A program made the translations under genes and the position numbers. A DNA stretch of 64,000 bases from Clostridium saudiense (GTDB lineage: Bacteria; Bacillota; Clostridia; Clostridiales; Clostridiaceae): the NCBI RefSeq assembly GCF_000577815.1, contig NZ_CBYM010000002.1:124001-188000 (forward strand), given 5' to 3'. The notes under the pieces are model-generated. The model was not told where the DNA came from. It ran no database searches and worked only from the letters and a program-made list of their open reading frames with translations. Position 1 is the stretch's first letter, and every line of letters begins with the position of its first letter. Shown here one piece after another: positions 63,321 to 64,000 of this stretch.

Positions 63321-64000
63321 TTATGTCTCCATTATAATTGGAATTATAGTTGGTCTTCTTTTTGTTTTTTCGTAAATATAATTTTCTACTGCTTTTTTCA
63401 CATTACTTTTTAATACATACCATTCAATAACACCAATCTCTAAACACTTTTCTACTTCAATTACTGATATTTCTTTAACTTTATTGATTAACTCCTCTGA
63501 TTCCTTAACATATACAAATCCTCTTGTAATAACATCTGGTCCTGATACTATACTTAATGTCTCTCTTTCAATTGCAACAACTATAGTTAACATTCCATCT
63601 TGTGCTAAGTGCCTTCTATCCCTTAATACTATATTCCCAACGTCTCCAACACCCAATCCATCAACAAATACAGCTCCAGTTCTTACTTTACCTTCTTTTT
63701 TACAACCATTTTTAGTTAGTTCTAGTACATTTCCAGTTTCTAAAATAAATATATTATTTTTATCCATACCTAAATTTTCTGCCAAATCACCATGATGTTT
63801 TAAATGTCTATATTCACCATGAACAGGCATAAAATATTTAGGATTAACTAAAGTATGTATTAGCTTCAACTCCTCTTGATATGCATGACCTGATACATGC
63901 ACATCTGCTAAATCTTCGTATATAACATCTGCACCTTTTCTAAACAACTCATTTATAACCCTAGAAATAAGTTTATCATTTCCAGGGATTGGAGAAGCAG
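63321..64000 (-). CDS. Ribonuclease J, C-terminal part (5' end outside window)
   Basis: The frame runs off the window end and reads ASPIPGNDKLISRVINELFRKGADV at its N-terminal edge, then VHVSGHAYQEELKLIHTLVNPKYFMPVHGEYRHLKHH, the metallo-beta-lactamase/beta-CASP motifs of RNase J (ASPIPGN, GH at the HxH site, VHGEYRH). A C-terminal dimerisation and RNA-binding domain follows (RRHLAQDGMLTIVVAIERE...), ending at TAA 63321. It processes rRNA and mRNA 5' ends. 226 codons of roughly 555 are present. It does not share an operon with the neighbours seen. Confidence 0.9.
   Translation of the reverse strand, partial: ASPIPGNDKLISRVINELFRKGADVIYEDLADVHVSGHAYQEELKLIHTLVNPKYFMPVHGEYRHLKHHGDLAENLGMDKNNIFILETGNVLELTKNGCKKEGKVRTGAVFVDGLGVGDVGNIVLRDRRHLAQDGMLTIVVAIERETLSIVSGPDVITRGFVYVKESEELINKVKEISVIEVEKCLEIGVIEWYVLKSNVKKAVENYIYEKTKRRPTIIPIIMET

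Noticed and set aside
63484-63795. Plus-strand open frame of 103 codons at the RNase J locus
   Set aside because: It lies antisense to recognisable RNase J sequence.
1-64000. tRNA, rRNA, CRISPR arrays, transposases and prophage genes
   Set aside because: Looked for by eye. No cloverleaf with a TTCGA loop, spaced direct repeats or DDE/recombinase motifs were seen outside coding genes.

Overview
The window is very AT-rich, densely coded, and uses strong GGAGG-type ribosome binding sites and U-tailed hairpin terminators. It also carries an oxygen-sensitive gene set (hybrid cluster protein, [FeFe]-hydrogenase homologue, PPi-type phosphofructokinase). Together these point to the chromosome of an anaerobic Firmicute, most likely Clostridium sensu stricto. 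No rRNA, tRNA, CRISPR array, phage or insertion sequence was recognised. Nearly all genes look like core or strain-typical chromosome.

Layout. 1-3.5 kb: the 3' end of a phosphofructokinase gene, a cysteine-desulfurase-like enzyme, and a two-gene unit of an Asn-rich protein plus a DUF4397 protein. 3.7-8.5 kb: an ABC-F ATPase and a Ca2+ P-type ATPase. 8.6-13.6 kb: a tellurium/stress-type (Ter) operon, yceG-telA-terD-terD-terD. 13.9-16.8 kb: a Suv3-like RNA helicase, a flavodoxin gene broken by an in-frame TGA, and a small membrane protein. 17.1-24.4 kb: a redox/nitrosative-stress block of hcp, a Crp/Fnr regulator, a very large propeller-type sensor kinase and, divergently, an atypical [FeFe]-hydrogenase. 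24.6-30.6 kb: a LysM protein, then a heterodimeric ABC exporter with its divergent MarR repressor. 30.7-35.5 kb: a purine-type permease, then a zinc ABC transporter with a Fur-family regulator.

35.5-41.3 kb: aldose epimerase, a nucleotidyltransferase-fold protein, pullulanase, an LCP cell-wall ligase and a small zinc-ribbon protein. 41.5-46 kb: a response regulator, sensor kinase and lipoprotein operon and a polysaccharide deacetylase. 46.3-50.5 kb: a SAM hydroxide adenosyltransferase with a complete ECF transporter. 50.7-57.5 kb: galK, galT, a ROK regulator, a GH13 amylase and its divergent AraC regulator. 57.6-64 kb: an acetyltransferase, a HAD nucleotidase, an orphan GH36-like C-terminal domain, a DbpA-type helicase, a small siroheme reductase, an uncharacterised protein and the C-terminal part of RNase J.

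The genes fall into four themes: sugar and starch use (galK, galT, galM, pulA, GH13), metal and anion stress (Ter operon, Ca2+ ATPase, zinc uptake), redox stress (hcp locus), and envelope functions (LCP, deacetylase, LysM, two-component lipoprotein system). I saw no clearly new defence or mobile system. The best leads are the hcp/regulator/propeller-kinase/hydrogenase cluster with a palindromic operator inside a terminator, the Ter operon beside a Ca2+ pump, the ECF-SAM hydroxide adenosyltransferase unit that shares a promoter motif with the purine permease, the orphan GH36-like domain, and small MITE-like intergenic elements. Many start sites were moved from the longest possible ORF to the codon that follows a ribosome binding site.
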